From contig NZ_JAIUHG010000006.1 in assembly GCF_020164955.1 (NCBI RefSeq), positions 124,001 to 188,000 on the forward strand: a DNA stretch of 64,000 bases, read 5' to 3'. The notes beneath the pieces are model-generated. The model did not search any database and was not told the DNA's origin. It saw nothing but the letters and a program-made list of their open reading frames with translations. Shown here in pieces: positions 1-8,766 of this stretch. The stretch comes from Mesorhizobium sp. CA8 (GTDB taxonomy: Bacteria; Pseudomonadota; Alphaproteobacteria; Rhizobiales; Rhizobiaceae). The position numbers and the translations under genes are program-made. Each line of letters opens with the position of its first letter. Within the stretch, counting starts at the first letter, position 1.

Positions 1-40
1 TCTGGCAGCTCATCTTTGAAAGTAGATTCCGGTCTCCTCG

Positions 41-433
41 TCAAACGACCGCCATCGCGTCGACCTCGATCAGGTAGCCTGGGGACATCATCGCCACGCC
101 GACAATCACATTCGCTGGTTTGTGATCTCCAAACAGCGAAATCTGCGCGTCTTCGATGATCGGAACGTGCTCATCGCGGTTGTAGTCGACAACGTAGACA
201 GTGATTTTGCAGACTTGGTCGGGTCGCGCGCCTGCCGCGCTGAGCGCTCGGCCGAGATTGCCGAACGCCAGGCGCGCTTGCGCCGCAAAATCGCCATGCC
301 CGACGAGCTTGCCGTGTATGTCCTCGGGCTGCTGACCCGAGATGAACACCAGCTTGGATCCCGTCGCGACGACAACCTGCGTGTACATCTCCGGAACTGG
401 CAGATCGTTCGGGTTGATGAGTTCGAGCGACAT
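41..433 (-). CDS. RidA family (YjgF/YER057c/UK114) enamine/imine deaminase-like protein
   Basis: The 130-residue product has the usual length and fold pattern of RidA proteins: an N-terminal strand leading to FISGQQPED, a central helix with QARLAFGNLGRALSAAG, and a C-terminal YLIEVDAMAVV strand. Family members typically hydrolyse reactive enamine/imine intermediates formed by PLP enzymes, in the cytosol. The family's catalytic arginine, usually just before the last strand, is not obvious here (the stretch reads ANVIVGVAMMSPGYLIEVDA), so this may be a divergent RidA subfamily without deaminase activity. It starts at an ATG and is followed upstream by the LysR gene on the same strand after a 64-base gap. 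Confidence 0.85.
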   Translation of the reverse strand: MSLELINPNDLPVPEMYTQVVVATGSKLVFISGQQPEDIHGKLVGHGDFAAQARLAFGNLGRALSAAGARPDQVCKITVYVVDYNRDEHVPIIEDAQISLFGDHKPANVIVGVAMMSPGYLIEVDAMAVV

Positions 434-497
434 TGAAGAATCTCCTACTTCGTTCGGCTGAAAAGCGGGGCGGGCGGCGACGGAAATGAGTGCTCCG

Positions 498-1445
498 TCA
501 CCGTAATTTCCTAAACGAGTTCTCGGATGACTGGGTGCCGAGCGCTGGCGAGTTGACGGCGCGAACGCATTCCCCGATCAGCCATTTCCGGAACGCGGCC
601 ACGACATCGCGCCTTGCGCTGCGTTCGGGGATCGTTAGGCAATAGGGCTGGCGCAGTTCCAGGGGTTGCGCGGCGGCCCGCACCAGTCTGCCATCCTCCA
701 GCGCCTGGGCGCAATAGATGCCCTGCGCCAGCGCCACGCCCAGCCCTGAAAGGGCGAGATCGAGCGCTGCTCGCGACGAGTTCGCGGACAGACCGCGTTG
801 TGCCGCGCGGCCCGGCTCGCTTCCCGCCGCCTCGAACCAGTTGCGCCAGGACGGAAAGGACGCGCCGGTCGGTCCCCAGTCGGTGTGGATGAGCGGCAGG
901 CCGGCAAGCCCGTCGGATCCGGTCGCCCCGGCCAGCGTCGGCGCGCAGACGGGATATACGGCGTCCTTGACGATCTCTTCCGTCGGATGCTCGCGGTAGT
1001 GAGGGCCGTAGGAGAGGCGGATGTCGATCAATTCATGATCGAACGGCACCGGATCGTCGTCGCCTCTGAGCGATATGTCGGCGGCGCCATGCCCGGCGAC
1101 AAAGCCGGCGAGCCGCTCCGAAAGCCAGCCCATCGCCATGGAAGGCGGCACCGAAACGACAAGCCTCGGCCTGAACGCATCGCCGCCGACATCGCGCGCG
1201 ACGCTGCCGATTTCCCGGAAGGCCATGCTGAGCCTCGGCAGCATCTCCACCCCGGCCTCGGTCAGCACGGCGCGCCGGTTGACCCGGTGGAACAGCTTGC
1301 GCCCCATCTGCTCCTCGACGGTGCGGATAAGCTGGCTGACGGCCGCGGCCGAAATAGACAGTTCCTCCGCCGCGGCGGCAAAGCTCCCCCTCCGAGCCGC
1401 CGCTTCGAAGGCCTGAAGTCCGCGCAAGGAGGGAAGGGCGACCAT
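498..1445 (-). CDS. LysR-family transcriptional regulator (GcvA-like)
   Basis: A 315-residue LysR regulator. The N-terminus (LPSLRGLQAFEAAARRGSFAAAAEELSISAAAVSQLIRTVE) is the winged helix-turn-helix of the GcvA/AmpR-like branch, followed by a periplasmic-binding-type effector domain to about residue 295. It is divergent from the desaturase gene with 84 bases between the starts, the normal arrangement for a LysR protein controlling its neighbour. A perfect inverted repeat with T-N11-A geometry sits just upstream of its ATG, so autoregulation together with control of the desaturase is a reasonable inference. The ligand is unknown. Confidence 0.93.
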   Translation of the reverse strand: MVALPSLRGLQAFEAAARRGSFAAAAEELSISAAAVSQLIRTVEEQMGRKLFHRVNRRAVLTEAGVEMLPRLSMAFREIGSVARDVGGDAFRPRLVVSVPPSMAMGWLSERLAGFVAGHGAADISLRGDDDPVPFDHELIDIRLSYGPHYREHPTEEIVKDAVYPVCAPTLAGATGSDGLAGLPLIHTDWGPTGASFPSWRNWFEAAGSEPGRAAQRGLSANSSRAALDLALSGLGVALAQGIYCAQALEDGRLVRAAAQPLELRQPYCLTIPERSARRDVVAAFRKWLIGECVRAVNSPALGTQSSENSFRKLR

Positions 1446-1456
1446 GGCAATCCAAA

Positions 1457-1475
1457 AGATAAGGTGATCTTATCT
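1457..1475. promoter_or_regulatory. Candidate LysR operator (inverted repeat)
   Basis: AGATAAG, five spacer bases, then CTTATCT: a perfect 7-base inverted repeat. It contains T-N11-A, the classic LysR-box geometry, and lies in the 84-base gap between the divergent LysR and desaturase genes, 12 bases from the LysR start. Seen directly; function inferred. Confidence 0.5.
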
Positions 1476-1529
1476 ATTTTGCAGAAATCCTCGTTTTTCG
1501 AAAGATTTCTTTCTGTGTATCGTGATCTG

Positions 1530-2447
1530 ATGAACGAAATCGACCATGACGCAGCCGTCGACCATCGCTCCGTGATAGCCTCGCTGACGAATGAGGAGCG
1601 CAGTCGGCTGACCGGCAAATCGGATCGGCCGCGCCTTGTCCAGTTCGCGGTCCATCTCGGCGCGATCGTCCTCCTTGGCGCGCTGATCGCGGCCAAGGTG
1701 CCGTTCTGGCCGGCCCTCATGCTGCCGCAGGGCATCCTGATCGTCTTCCTGTTCACGCTGCTACATGAAACGGTGCACAGGACAGCGTTCGAAACGCAGT
1801 GGTTGAACGATACCGTCGCGCGCTTCTGCAGCCTGGCGATCGCGCTGCCGGCCGACTGGTTCCGCTATTTCCATTTCGCCCATCACCGCTTCACCCAGGA
1901 TCCCGAAAACGATCCGGAGCTGGCTTTCCCGAAGCCCGAGACGGTGCGGCAATATATCGTCCACGTCTCCGGCCTGCCGGTGTGGTGGGGGCATTTCAAG
2001 ACGCTCTACACCAATGCAATGGGGCGCTGCCGCGACAGCTACGTGCCGCCCAAAGGACTGCCGAAAGTAAAGGCCGAGGCGCGGGCAATGATCGCCTTCT
2101 ATGTCGTCCTGCTGGCGCTGGCGGTCTGGTTCAAGGCGTCGGTGCTGCTCTATGTCTGGATCGTGCCGGCGCTGCTCGGCCAGCCGTTCCTGAGGCTTTA
2201 TCTGCTGGCCGAGCACGGCCGCTGTCCCCTTGTCGCCAACATGCTGGAAAACACCCGCACGACGCTGACAAACTGGTTCGTGCGCAAGCTCGCCTGGAAC
2301 ATGCCCTATCATGCCGAGCACCATGCCTGTCCCGGCGTGCCGTTCCACCAGTTGCCGCAATTCCATCGGCTGATCGAGCGGCATCTCAAAGTGGTCGAGC
2401 CCGGCTATGTCAGCTTTCACGAGAAATATATCGGGGCGCTACGCTGA
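1530..2447 (+). CDS. Membrane fatty acid desaturase-family protein
   Basis: The 305-residue product is a di-iron membrane desaturase/hydroxylase. The three histidine clusters are visible: HETVH (about residue 78), HFAHHR (about 113) and, near the end, YHAEHH. Hydrophobic segments precede the first cluster and lie between the second and third. The ATG at 1530 was chosen because upstream in-frame codons run antisense through the LysR gene and carry no family sequence. The substrate (fatty acyl chain, carotenoid or other lipid) cannot be read from sequence. Probably controlled by the divergent LysR protein. Confidence 0.88.
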   Translation: MNEIDHDAAVDHRSVIASLTNEERSRLTGKSDRPRLVQFAVHLGAIVLLGALIAAKVPFWPALMLPQGILIVFLFTLLHETVHRTAFETQWLNDTVARFCSLAIALPADWFRYFHFAHHRFTQDPENDPELAFPKPETVRQYIVHVSGLPVWWGHFKTLYTNAMGRCRDSYVPPKGLPKVKAEARAMIAFYVVLLALAVWFKASVLLYVWIVPALLGQPFLRLYLLAEHGRCPLVANMLENTRTTLTNWFVRKLAWNMPYHAEHHACPGVPFHQLPQFHRLIERHLKVVEPGYVSFHEKYIGALR

Positions 2448-2460
2448 CGGACGGTGTCAC

Positions 2461-4602
2461 TCAGCCTGACTGGCGCAGCAGCGCCTGCGAACGCAGCAGC
2501 CGGCTGATGTCGGCCGCCTTGGTCGGCACGCCGATCAGATAGCCCTGCGCCTCGCCGCAGCCGGCCTTGCGCAGCGTATCGAGCTGCGCTTCGGTCTCCA
2601 CGCCCTCGGCGGTAACGATGATGCCGAGCTCGGCGCCGAGCCCGATCACCGTGCGCACGATCGCCGCCGTGTCGCGCTTGTCGAGGTCGCGGATAAAGGA
2701 GCGGTCGATTTTGATCTTGTCGACGGGGAATCGCCGGAGGTAGCCGAGCGAGGAATAGCCGGTGCCGAAATCGTCGAGCGCGATGCGCACGCCGAGGCCG
2801 CGCAATTGGCTCATTGTCTTCAGCACTGTGTCGCTTTCATCCATCATCACCGTTTCGGTGATCTCGAGCTCCAGGCGGTCGGCCGACAGGCCGGAAAAGG
2901 CGAGCGCCGAGATCACGCTGCGGGCGAAGCCGCCGCTCTTGATCTGCGCGGGCGAGACATTGACGGCCATGCGCATGTTCCGCGGCCAATTGGCCGCGAC
3001 GTTGCACGCTTTGCGCAGCGCCCAGTCGCCGAGCTGCACGATCAATCCGGTCTCCTCGGCGGCGGCGATGAAGTTTTCCGGCGATACCAGGCCGCGCGAC
3101 GGCGAGCGCCAGCGCATCAGGGCTTCCGCGCCGACGATTCTGCCGGAGCCGATATCGAGGATCGGCTGGAAGTCCAGCTCGAATTCGCGCTTGGAGAGCG
3201 CTCCTTCGAGATCGGCCTCGAGCGCCCGGCGCTCCCGCATCCGGGCATCCATGCCCGCCTCGAAGAAGCGATAGACGTTGCGCCCTTCGCTCTTGCCTCG
3301 GTAGAGCGCCATGTCGGCGTTGGTGAGCAGCGTGTCGGCATCATCTCCGTCGCCGGGATAGAGCGCGATGCCGAGGCTCACGCCCACATGCATTTCGCGT
3401 CCCTTGCCGCGATAGGGCTTGCCGACCATCTCGACGATGCGCTTGGCGAGCTTTTCGGCGTCCGCAGCGTTCTTGATGCCCGACTGGATGATGGCGAATT
3501 CGTCGCCGCCGAAGCGCGCCACCACGTCCTTGCTGCTGCGCACGGCGTGCTGCAGCCGCTTGGCGACGCATTTCAGCAGCCAGTCTCCGGCCGGGTGGCC
3601 GAATGTGTCGTTGACGGCCTTGAAGCGGTCGAGGTCGAGCGAGAGGATCGCCAGCGGCTTGGCCTTGGCCTCGCCGAGCGCCTGATCCAGCTTTTCGCGA
3701 AACATCGAGCGATTGGGCAGATTGGTCAGCGTGTCGTGATGCGCAAGATGCGTCATGCGCTCTTCGACACGCCGGCGCTCGGTGACATCCTCGAACGTCG
3801 CCACCCAGCCGCCGCCTCGCATCGTCTGGCGCACGACCAGAACCGTCCTGCCGTCGGTAAGCTGGCGATACGTCGAATGCATTTTTGTCGCCTTCAGGCT
3901 GGCCTCCGCCTTGGCGACCTCGCTGTCGACGTCAAGCTCGGTGTAGATGCCAAGTTCCAGTAGTCGCTCAAGCGCATCGCCATGGGTGGTCCCGAGCGGG
4001 AAATCCGCTGCGGTGATGTTAAAGAGCTCCAGAAAACGTTTGTTGCGCACGATCATCCTGCCGTTGGCGTCGTACATCAGCAGGCCTTGCGACATGTTGG
4101 CGAGCGCGGCGTCGAAACGGCGGTGCTGCTCCTTCAGCTCCTGCTCGGCCCGTCGCTGCTCCGTTACATCCTCGTAGATCGACACCCAGCCGCCAACGGC
4201 GATCGGCCGGTGCGAAATGACGATGATGCGTCCGTCCGACAGAATTTCCTCATAGGTAGAAGGCTTGGCGCCGTCGATGTAAGGCTTGCGGATGGCATAA
4301 AGCTCGCCGGCGCTCTGCGCGGCGATGCCGATGTCGACACTGTGCTGCAGGATGTCGAAGAAACGTATGCCGGGCTTCACCACTTTGGCGTCCAGGCTGA
4401 AGATGTCGATGTAGTTGCGGTTGCAGATGATCACCCGCTCATCGGCGTCGAACATGCACAACCCATGCGACATGTTCTCGACGGCCGCCGCGAAGCGCTC
4501 ATTCTGGGCGCGAAGTTCTTCAGCTATTCGTCGGGCCGGGCCAATGCTGGCCGCTCTTCGCTTGCCGGCGATCGAACCAGTCTTGATATGTGCGCCAGGC
4601 AT
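2461..4602 (-). CDS. PAS-PAS-GGDEF-EAL cyclic-di-GMP signalling protein
   Basis: A 713-residue soluble protein with two PAS modules (about residues 30-130 and 155-270, each with a MSHGLCMFD/MSQGLLMYD-type start), then a GGDEF domain with an intact FGGDEF motif and an EAL domain with an intact EALMRW and DDFGTGYSS. Both catalytic signatures look complete, so it could make and/or break c-di-GMP; in such hybrids one activity usually dominates. No membrane segment is seen, so sensing is probably cytosolic. ATG 4602 is preferred over the GTG six bases upstream because a GAAGG ribosome-binding site lies seven bases before it. Confidence 0.93.
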   Translation of the reverse strand: MPGAHIKTGSIAGKRRAASIGPARRIAEELRAQNERFAAAVENMSHGLCMFDADERVIICNRNYIDIFSLDAKVVKPGIRFFDILQHSVDIGIAAQSAGELYAIRKPYIDGAKPSTYEEILSDGRIIVISHRPIAVGGWVSIYEDVTEQRRAEQELKEQHRRFDAALANMSQGLLMYDANGRMIVRNKRFLELFNITAADFPLGTTHGDALERLLELGIYTELDVDSEVAKAEASLKATKMHSTYRQLTDGRTVLVVRQTMRGGGWVATFEDVTERRRVEERMTHLAHHDTLTNLPNRSMFREKLDQALGEAKAKPLAILSLDLDRFKAVNDTFGHPAGDWLLKCVAKRLQHAVRSSKDVVARFGGDEFAIIQSGIKNAADAEKLAKRIVEMVGKPYRGKGREMHVGVSLGIALYPGDGDDADTLLTNADMALYRGKSEGRNVYRFFEAGMDARMRERRALEADLEGALSKREFELDFQPILDIGSGRIVGAEALMRWRSPSRGLVSPENFIAAAEETGLIVQLGDWALRKACNVAANWPRNMRMAVNVSPAQIKSGGFARSVISALAFSGLSADRLELEITETVMMDESDTVLKTMSQLRGLGVRIALDDFGTGYSSLGYLRRFPVDKIKIDRSFIRDLDKRDTAAIVRTVIGLGAELGIIVTAEGVETEAQLDTLRKAGCGEAQGYLIGVPTKAADISRLLRSQALLRQSG

Positions 4603-4666
4603 GAGCACGCCTTCGGACCGTGACCGAACGCAATACTGTCCTGCTCGCCGGTTAATTTAACGTTCT

Positions 4667-5305
4667 TTAAGGGGTGGAATTCACCGCGAGCGAAGACTGG
4701 CGCCTGGTTTCCAGCGTCTTGAAACGCTTCAGAAAAGCTGTTTGCGCCCAGGTCACGGATTTTGGCGTGAAGTCGAAGCGGTCGGCGGAGAAGCCGCGCG
4801 GCCGGCCGAAATACTCGGTCGCCTCCGCCGTCGAGAAGCCGGCCAGCAGCGTGGCCTCGTAATAGGCGGCGATCTGGTCGGCGCGCTTGATGTCCTTGCG
4901 CAAAGCTGCGTTAAGCTCCGCCGGCAGCGAGAAACGCAGATGGATGGCGCGCTGCAGGCGCAACTCGCAGTCCTTGTAGGAGCCGCCCATCACCGATTTG
5001 AACGGCGAGATCATGTCGCCGATAACATATTCCGGCGCGTCGTGCAGCAGCGCGGCGAGCCGCGCCTCGGCAGTGGCCTCGGGCGCCAGTTCGCCGTAAA
5101 GCGCTTCGACCAGCAGCGAATGCTGCGCGACGGAAAAGGCATGGTCGCCGCTGGTCTGGCCGTTCCAGCGGGCGACGCGGGCAAGCCCGTGCGCGATGTC
5201 AGCGATCTCGATGTCCAGCGGCGAGGGATCGAGCAGGTCGAGCCGCCGGCCGGACAGCATGCGTTGCCAGGCGCGGGGCGGCGCTCCGGCACGGTCGGCC
5301 GCCAT
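4667..5305 (-). CDS. HD-domain hydrolase, YfbR-like
   Basis: A 212-residue HD-superfamily phosphohydrolase. The metal-binding HD pair is visible in LLHDAPEYVIGDMISP, with an upstream histidine in SVAQHSLLVE, matching the YfbR 5'-deoxynucleotidase-like branch. Its ATG overlaps the stop of the upstream YgfZ-like gene (ATGA type), so the two are probably translationally coupled. A nucleotide-monophosphate phosphatase role is inferred from family membership; the substrate is not shown by sequence. Confidence 0.85.
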   Translation of the reverse strand: MAADRAGAPPRAWQRMLSGRRLDLLDPSPLDIEIADIAHGLARVARWNGQTSGDHAFSVAQHSLLVEALYGELAPEATAEARLAALLHDAPEYVIGDMISPFKSVMGGSYKDCELRLQRAIHLRFSLPAELNAALRKDIKRADQIAAYYEATLLAGFSTAEATEYFGRPRGFSADRFDFTPKSVTWAQTAFLKRFKTLETRRQSSLAVNSTP

Positions 5306-6168
5306 CAGGCCTCCTCCGCGCTGACCGCACCTTCAGGAAAGGTGAATTTCGCCCAGGCGGGGATGGCAAGTGTCACGGAAACGTCGCCCGCCATGATCGC
5401 CTCGCCGGCATCGACCGCCGCCTTGACGCGGTCGATGCGGGCAATCGCAAGACCGGTTTGGCCGCCGACAGACCCGAGCGTGCCCACCGGCCGGCCGGCG
5501 ACGGTGAGCTCGGTTCCCGAAACGGGCAGCGGGCTATCGGCCGACGCGATCAGCACGCGTCGTCGCGTGGTGCCGCGATGCTGCATGCGCGAAACCACTT
5601 CCTGGCCGATATAGCAGCCCTTCTTGAAGCCGACCCCGCCGGTTTCATCGAGCAGAACGTCATGCGGGAAGGCGTCGCCAAGCTGGTAGTCGGAACCGCT
5701 CTCCGCAATGCCGTTGCCGATGCGCAGCGCCAGCCAGGCGCCAGGATCGTCGCTGTCCCTTGCCTCGCCTCCATAGGTGCGCCTGACAGCGACATTGCGG
5801 AAGCGCGTATCGGCGAGTGCTGTTGAATCAGAAACCGAGGCGGTTGAATCATCACCCCATGCGACTGTGACAAGCACCTGATCCTGCTTGGCAATATCCG
5901 CCTTCGTCCGTAGGCGGTAAAGCATCAGCCTGCGCACAAAATCATCGGCGATGTCGGCCCGGCTTTCCAGTTGGAAGCCGTTGTCGCCGGCGCGCGAGAT
6001 CAGGAAATCGAACAGGATCTTGCCCTGCGGCGAAAGCAGCGCGCCGGGCTTTGCCTCCCCAGGTTTCAGCGTATCGAGATCGGTGGTGAGGATGTTCTGC
6101 AGGAAATGCTCGGCATCGGGGCCTGACACGGAAACGAGCGCGCGGTCTTTGAGGCGGGCAAAGGGCAT
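5305..6168 (-). CDS. ygfZ: YgfZ/GcvT-domain folate-binding protein
   Basis: The 287-residue product carries the YgfZ signature KGCYIGQE with its conserved cysteine, and a GcvT-like fold starting with LVSVSGPDAEHFLQNILTTD. Homologues bind tetrahydrofolate and help maintain certain Fe-S enzymes (in mitochondria, IBA57). The reading frame extends 27 bases further to a TTG, but ATG 6168 gives the usual N-terminus. It overlaps the HD hydrolase downstream and is divergent from dihydroorotase. Confidence 0.88.
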   Translation of the reverse strand: MPFARLKDRALVSVSGPDAEHFLQNILTTDLDTLKPGEAKPGALLSPQGKILFDFLISRAGDNGFQLESRADIADDFVRRLMLYRLRTKADIAKQDQVLVTVAWGDDSTASVSDSTALADTRFRNVAVRRTYGGEARDSDDPGAWLALRIGNGIAESGSDYQLGDAFPHDVLLDETGGVGFKKGCYIGQEVVSRMQHRGTTRRRVLIASADSPLPVSGTELTVAGRPVGTLGSVGGQTGLAIARIDRVKAAVDAGEAIMAGDVSVTLAIPAWAKFTFPEGAVSAEEA

Positions 6169-6253
6169 GGGCGTAAAATCGGCCTGATCTTGCAAAATGG
6201 TCGGCCATTACGTAAGCCGGCCACAATCCCCCCGCAAGAGACTGGACCTGCCC

Positions 6254-7585
6254 ATGGCGACCACCTTCGACCTCATCCTGACAGGCGGCACGGTGGTCAA
6301 CCATGACGGGGAGGGCCGGCGCGACATCGGCGTGAAGGCCGGCCGCATCGCGCGGATCGGCGATCTCGGCCAGGCTTCGGCCGGCGAAATCGTCGACTGC
6401 ACGGGCCTGCACATCCTGCCCGGCGTCGTCGACAGCCAGGTGCATTTCCGCGAGCCGGGGCTGGAGCACAAGGAGGATCTGGAGACCGGCTCCCGCGCCG
6501 CGGTGCTGGGCGGCGTCACCGCCGTCTTCGAAATGCCCAACACCAATCCGCTCACCACCTGCGAGGCCGCGCTGGCCGATAAGGTGCAGCGCGCCACGAA
6601 CCGCATGCATTGCGACTTCGCCTTTTGGGTCGGCGGCACACGCGACAATGCTCGTGATGTCGGCGAACTGGAACGGCTGCCGGGAGCGGCCGGCATAAAA
6701 GTGTTCATGGGCTCGTCCACCGGCGATCTTCTGGTCGAGGACGATGAAGGCGTCGCTTCGATCCTGCGCAACACCCGCCGCCGCTCCGCCTTTCATTCCG
6801 AGGACGAGTTCCGCCTGCGCGAACGGCTCGGCGAGCGCGTCGAGGGAGATCCGTCGTCGCATCCCGTCTGGCGCGACGAAATCGCCGCGCTGCGCTGCAC
6901 GGAGCGGCTGGTACGCATCGCCAGGCAGACACGCGCGCGCATCCATGTGCTGCACATCTCGACAGCCGAGGAGATCGTCTTCCTCGAACAGCACAAGGAT
7001 GTCGCGACCTGCGAGGCGACGCCACATCACCTGACGCTGACGGCTGACGACTACGGCAGACTGGGCACGCTGATCCAGATGAACCCGCCGGTGCGCGCCG
7101 CCCGGCACCGCGACGGCATCTGGCACGGCATTTCCCAGGGCATCGTCGATGTCCTTGGCTCCGACCACGCGCCGCACACGCTGTCCGAGAAGGCAAAGCC
7201 CTATCCGGCTTCGCCGTCGGGCATGACCGGCGTGCAGACGTTGGTGCCGATCATGCTCGACCATGTAAATGCCGGCCGGCTCACTTTGCAGCGCTTCGTC
7301 GACCTTTCCAGCCATGGTCCGCAGCGCATTTTCGGCATGGCCAGGAAAGGCCGCATCGCCGCCGGCTACGATGCCGATTTCACGGTCGTCGACATGAAGC
7401 GGCGCGAGACCATCACCAACGCACAGGCAGGTTCCAAGGCCGGCTGGACGCCCTATGACGGCAAAGAGGTCGCCGGCTGGCCGATCGGCACCATAGTACG
7501 GGGCACGCGCGTCATGTGGGAAGGCGAGATCGTCATGCCCGGTCAGGGCAGGGCGGTGGAGTTTTCCGAGGCGCTGCCGGTTTAA
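6254..7585 (+). CDS. pyrC: Dihydroorotase (amidohydrolase), pyrimidine biosynthesis
   Basis: The 443-residue product belongs to the class I-like dihydroorotase branch: FREPGLEHKEDLETG, EMPNTNPLT, a lysine in GIKVFMGSS that would bridge two metals, HISTAEE, ATPHH and GSDHAPHT. These enzymes close carbamoyl-aspartate to dihydroorotate in de novo pyrimidine synthesis. The usual first HxH pair is here QVH: the first metal histidine is glutamine. I recall this variant in a subset of the family, so it does not by itself mean inactivity, but allantoinase- or hydantoinase-like function should stay open. ATG 6254 begins the family N-terminus ATTFDLILTGGTVVN. Confidence 0.85.
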   Translation: MATTFDLILTGGTVVNHDGEGRRDIGVKAGRIARIGDLGQASAGEIVDCTGLHILPGVVDSQVHFREPGLEHKEDLETGSRAAVLGGVTAVFEMPNTNPLTTCEAALADKVQRATNRMHCDFAFWVGGTRDNARDVGELERLPGAAGIKVFMGSSTGDLLVEDDEGVASILRNTRRRSAFHSEDEFRLRERLGERVEGDPSSHPVWRDEIAALRCTERLVRIARQTRARIHVLHISTAEEIVFLEQHKDVATCEATPHHLTLTADDYGRLGTLIQMNPPVRAARHRDGIWHGISQGIVDVLGSDHAPHTLSEKAKPYPASPSGMTGVQTLVPIMLDHVNAGRLTLQRFVDLSSHGPQRIFGMARKGRIAAGYDADFTVVDMKRRETITNAQAGSKAGWTPYDGKEVAGWPIGTIVRGTRVMWEGEIVMPGQGRAVEFSEALPV

Positions 7586-7590
7586 AGCGT

Positions 7591-8394
7591 TTAATCCCCA
7601 GCGACGAAGAACAGCCACTGTCCCGTCGGCGTGATGCCGACGCGGTAGAAGATGTAGGCGCCGAACTGCTTCATGTCGTCATAGTCGCTGGCAGTGACCA
7701 GCTTGAACAATTCGACGCGCTGCCTGGGATCGAGCTTGTCGAGCGGCAGCGCGAAGAAATAGGGCCAGACATAGAGCTCCTGCGGCGTGCCGGTGTCGAC
7801 ATGCACATAGCCGGCCGAAAGCACCTCTTCCAGGATGGCGAGGATCTCCTGGCCGTCGCCGTCGCCCGAGAGGCCCTTGAGGAAGGTGACTGGGTCGCCG
7901 TCAATGTCGCCCAGCGACAGTTGCGTCATGGAATCGCCTTTGCCGATCAGCGGCCTCAGCTTCTCGATGTCGCCGCTTTTGCAGGCCTCGACGATCAGCC
8001 CATGCATGCGCTTGACCGGCTCGGGCAGTGTATTGAGGTCGTAGACGACGGCGGGCGGCGGCGCGTCCGGATCGGCGTGCGGGCTGGTGATGCCGCCATT
8101 GGCGGGCGGCGGTTCCGGCTCTGACTTGTCGGTGTCGTCGGCCGGCTGGCCGTCCGCGGGTTTGGTGCCGGGCGCCTCCGGCATGGGCACGGTGGTGCCG
8201 GGCGCGGCGCTGTCGCCATTGGCGGGCGGGGTCACCGGCGAAGGCAGGTCCTCGCGCTGGATCTCGCTCAGCGCATAGGAAGGGGTGCTGCCGAGGCACA
8301 GCGACAGCGCTAGGCAGGAAGCGGCGATCAGGATGCTGAGGGCCGGCCCGTGTGGCCGGCCTGACATCGAAAATCTCACCGCTTGCCTCTCCAT
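7591..8394 (-). CDS. Exported hypothetical protein with proline-rich linker
   Basis: A 267-residue protein not recognised as a named family. The N-terminus is basic followed by the hydrophobic run LSILIAASCLALSLCLG and a likely signal-peptidase site after SYA, so export to the periplasm is expected. Residues about 45-130 are rich in Pro, Asp and Gly (low complexity), followed by a globular C-terminal domain of about 140 residues (VKRMHGLIVEACKSGDIEKL ... GITPTGQWLFFVAGD). It is convergent with dihydroorotase, five bases away. An alternative start is the ATG at 8366, directly before the signal peptide. Probably conserved in rhizobia; role unknown. Confidence 0.7.
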   Translation of the reverse strand: MERQAVRFSMSGRPHGPALSILIAASCLALSLCLGSTPSYALSEIQREDLPSPVTPPANGDSAAPGTTVPMPEAPGTKPADGQPADDTDKSEPEPPPANGGITSPHADPDAPPPAVVYDLNTLPEPVKRMHGLIVEACKSGDIEKLRPLIGKGDSMTQLSLGDIDGDPVTFLKGLSGDGDGQEILAILEEVLSAGYVHVDTGTPQELYVWPYFFALPLDKLDPRQRVELFKLVTASDYDDMKQFGAYIFYRVGITPTGQWLFFVAGD

Positions 8395-8508
8395 GGTTTC
8401 CGGGTTCCGTCCCGGCCGGGGCTCTGAATGTCCGAGCGCGCGGGCATGATGCCCAAACGGCGCGTCCCCGTCAAAAGCCACGCTCAAAAGTCGCTATCGA
8501 AAAAGGGA

Positions 8509-8766
8509 CTAATGCCTAAGCCGTTCCGGCTCGAACGCGCCGGCGATCACTTTCTCCCGCATGCGGTCGAGCAGCGCCAGCGCCGAGGTCTCGCCATTGG
8601 CGCGCAGCATCTCGCCGAAAGCCGTCTCCAGCGCCGCTTCGGCGATGATTTCCGGTTCGATGCCAGCCGACAGGCCCTCGGCCCAGGCTTCGCTGTGGCT
8701 CTCCACGGCGGTCAGGCGCTTTTCTTCCCTGACCAACGCGTCGATGTCGCTGACACCATGTTCCAT
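8509..8766 (-). CDS. Small conserved hypothetical protein
   Basis: An 85-residue acidic, largely helical protein (ALVREEKRLTAVESHSEAWAE ... MREKVIAGAFEPERLRH). No signal peptide, membrane span or recognised motif. Codon use resembles neighbouring genes, which supports it being real. A run of about 350 noncoding bases lies upstream of its start. Confidence 0.6.
   Translation of the reverse strand: MEHGVSDIDALVREEKRLTAVESHSEAWAEGLSAGIEPEIIAEAALETAFGEMLRANGETSALALLDRMREKVIAGAFEPERLRH

Noticed and set aside
798..1529. Upstream in-frame extension of the desaturase
   Set aside because: It runs antisense through the LysR gene and encodes Arg/Gly/Pro-rich residues without family sequence; ATG 1530 restores the normal N-terminus.
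2806..3963. Long plus-strand frame inside the PAS-GGDEF-EAL gene
   Set aside because: High-G+C antisense frame with no recognisable domain; the minus-strand protein has intact motifs throughout.
5942..7618. 558-codon minus-strand frame opposite dihydroorotase
   Set aside because: Antisense artefact; composition is His/Arg/Ala-rich, and the plus-strand dihydroorotase motifs are complete.
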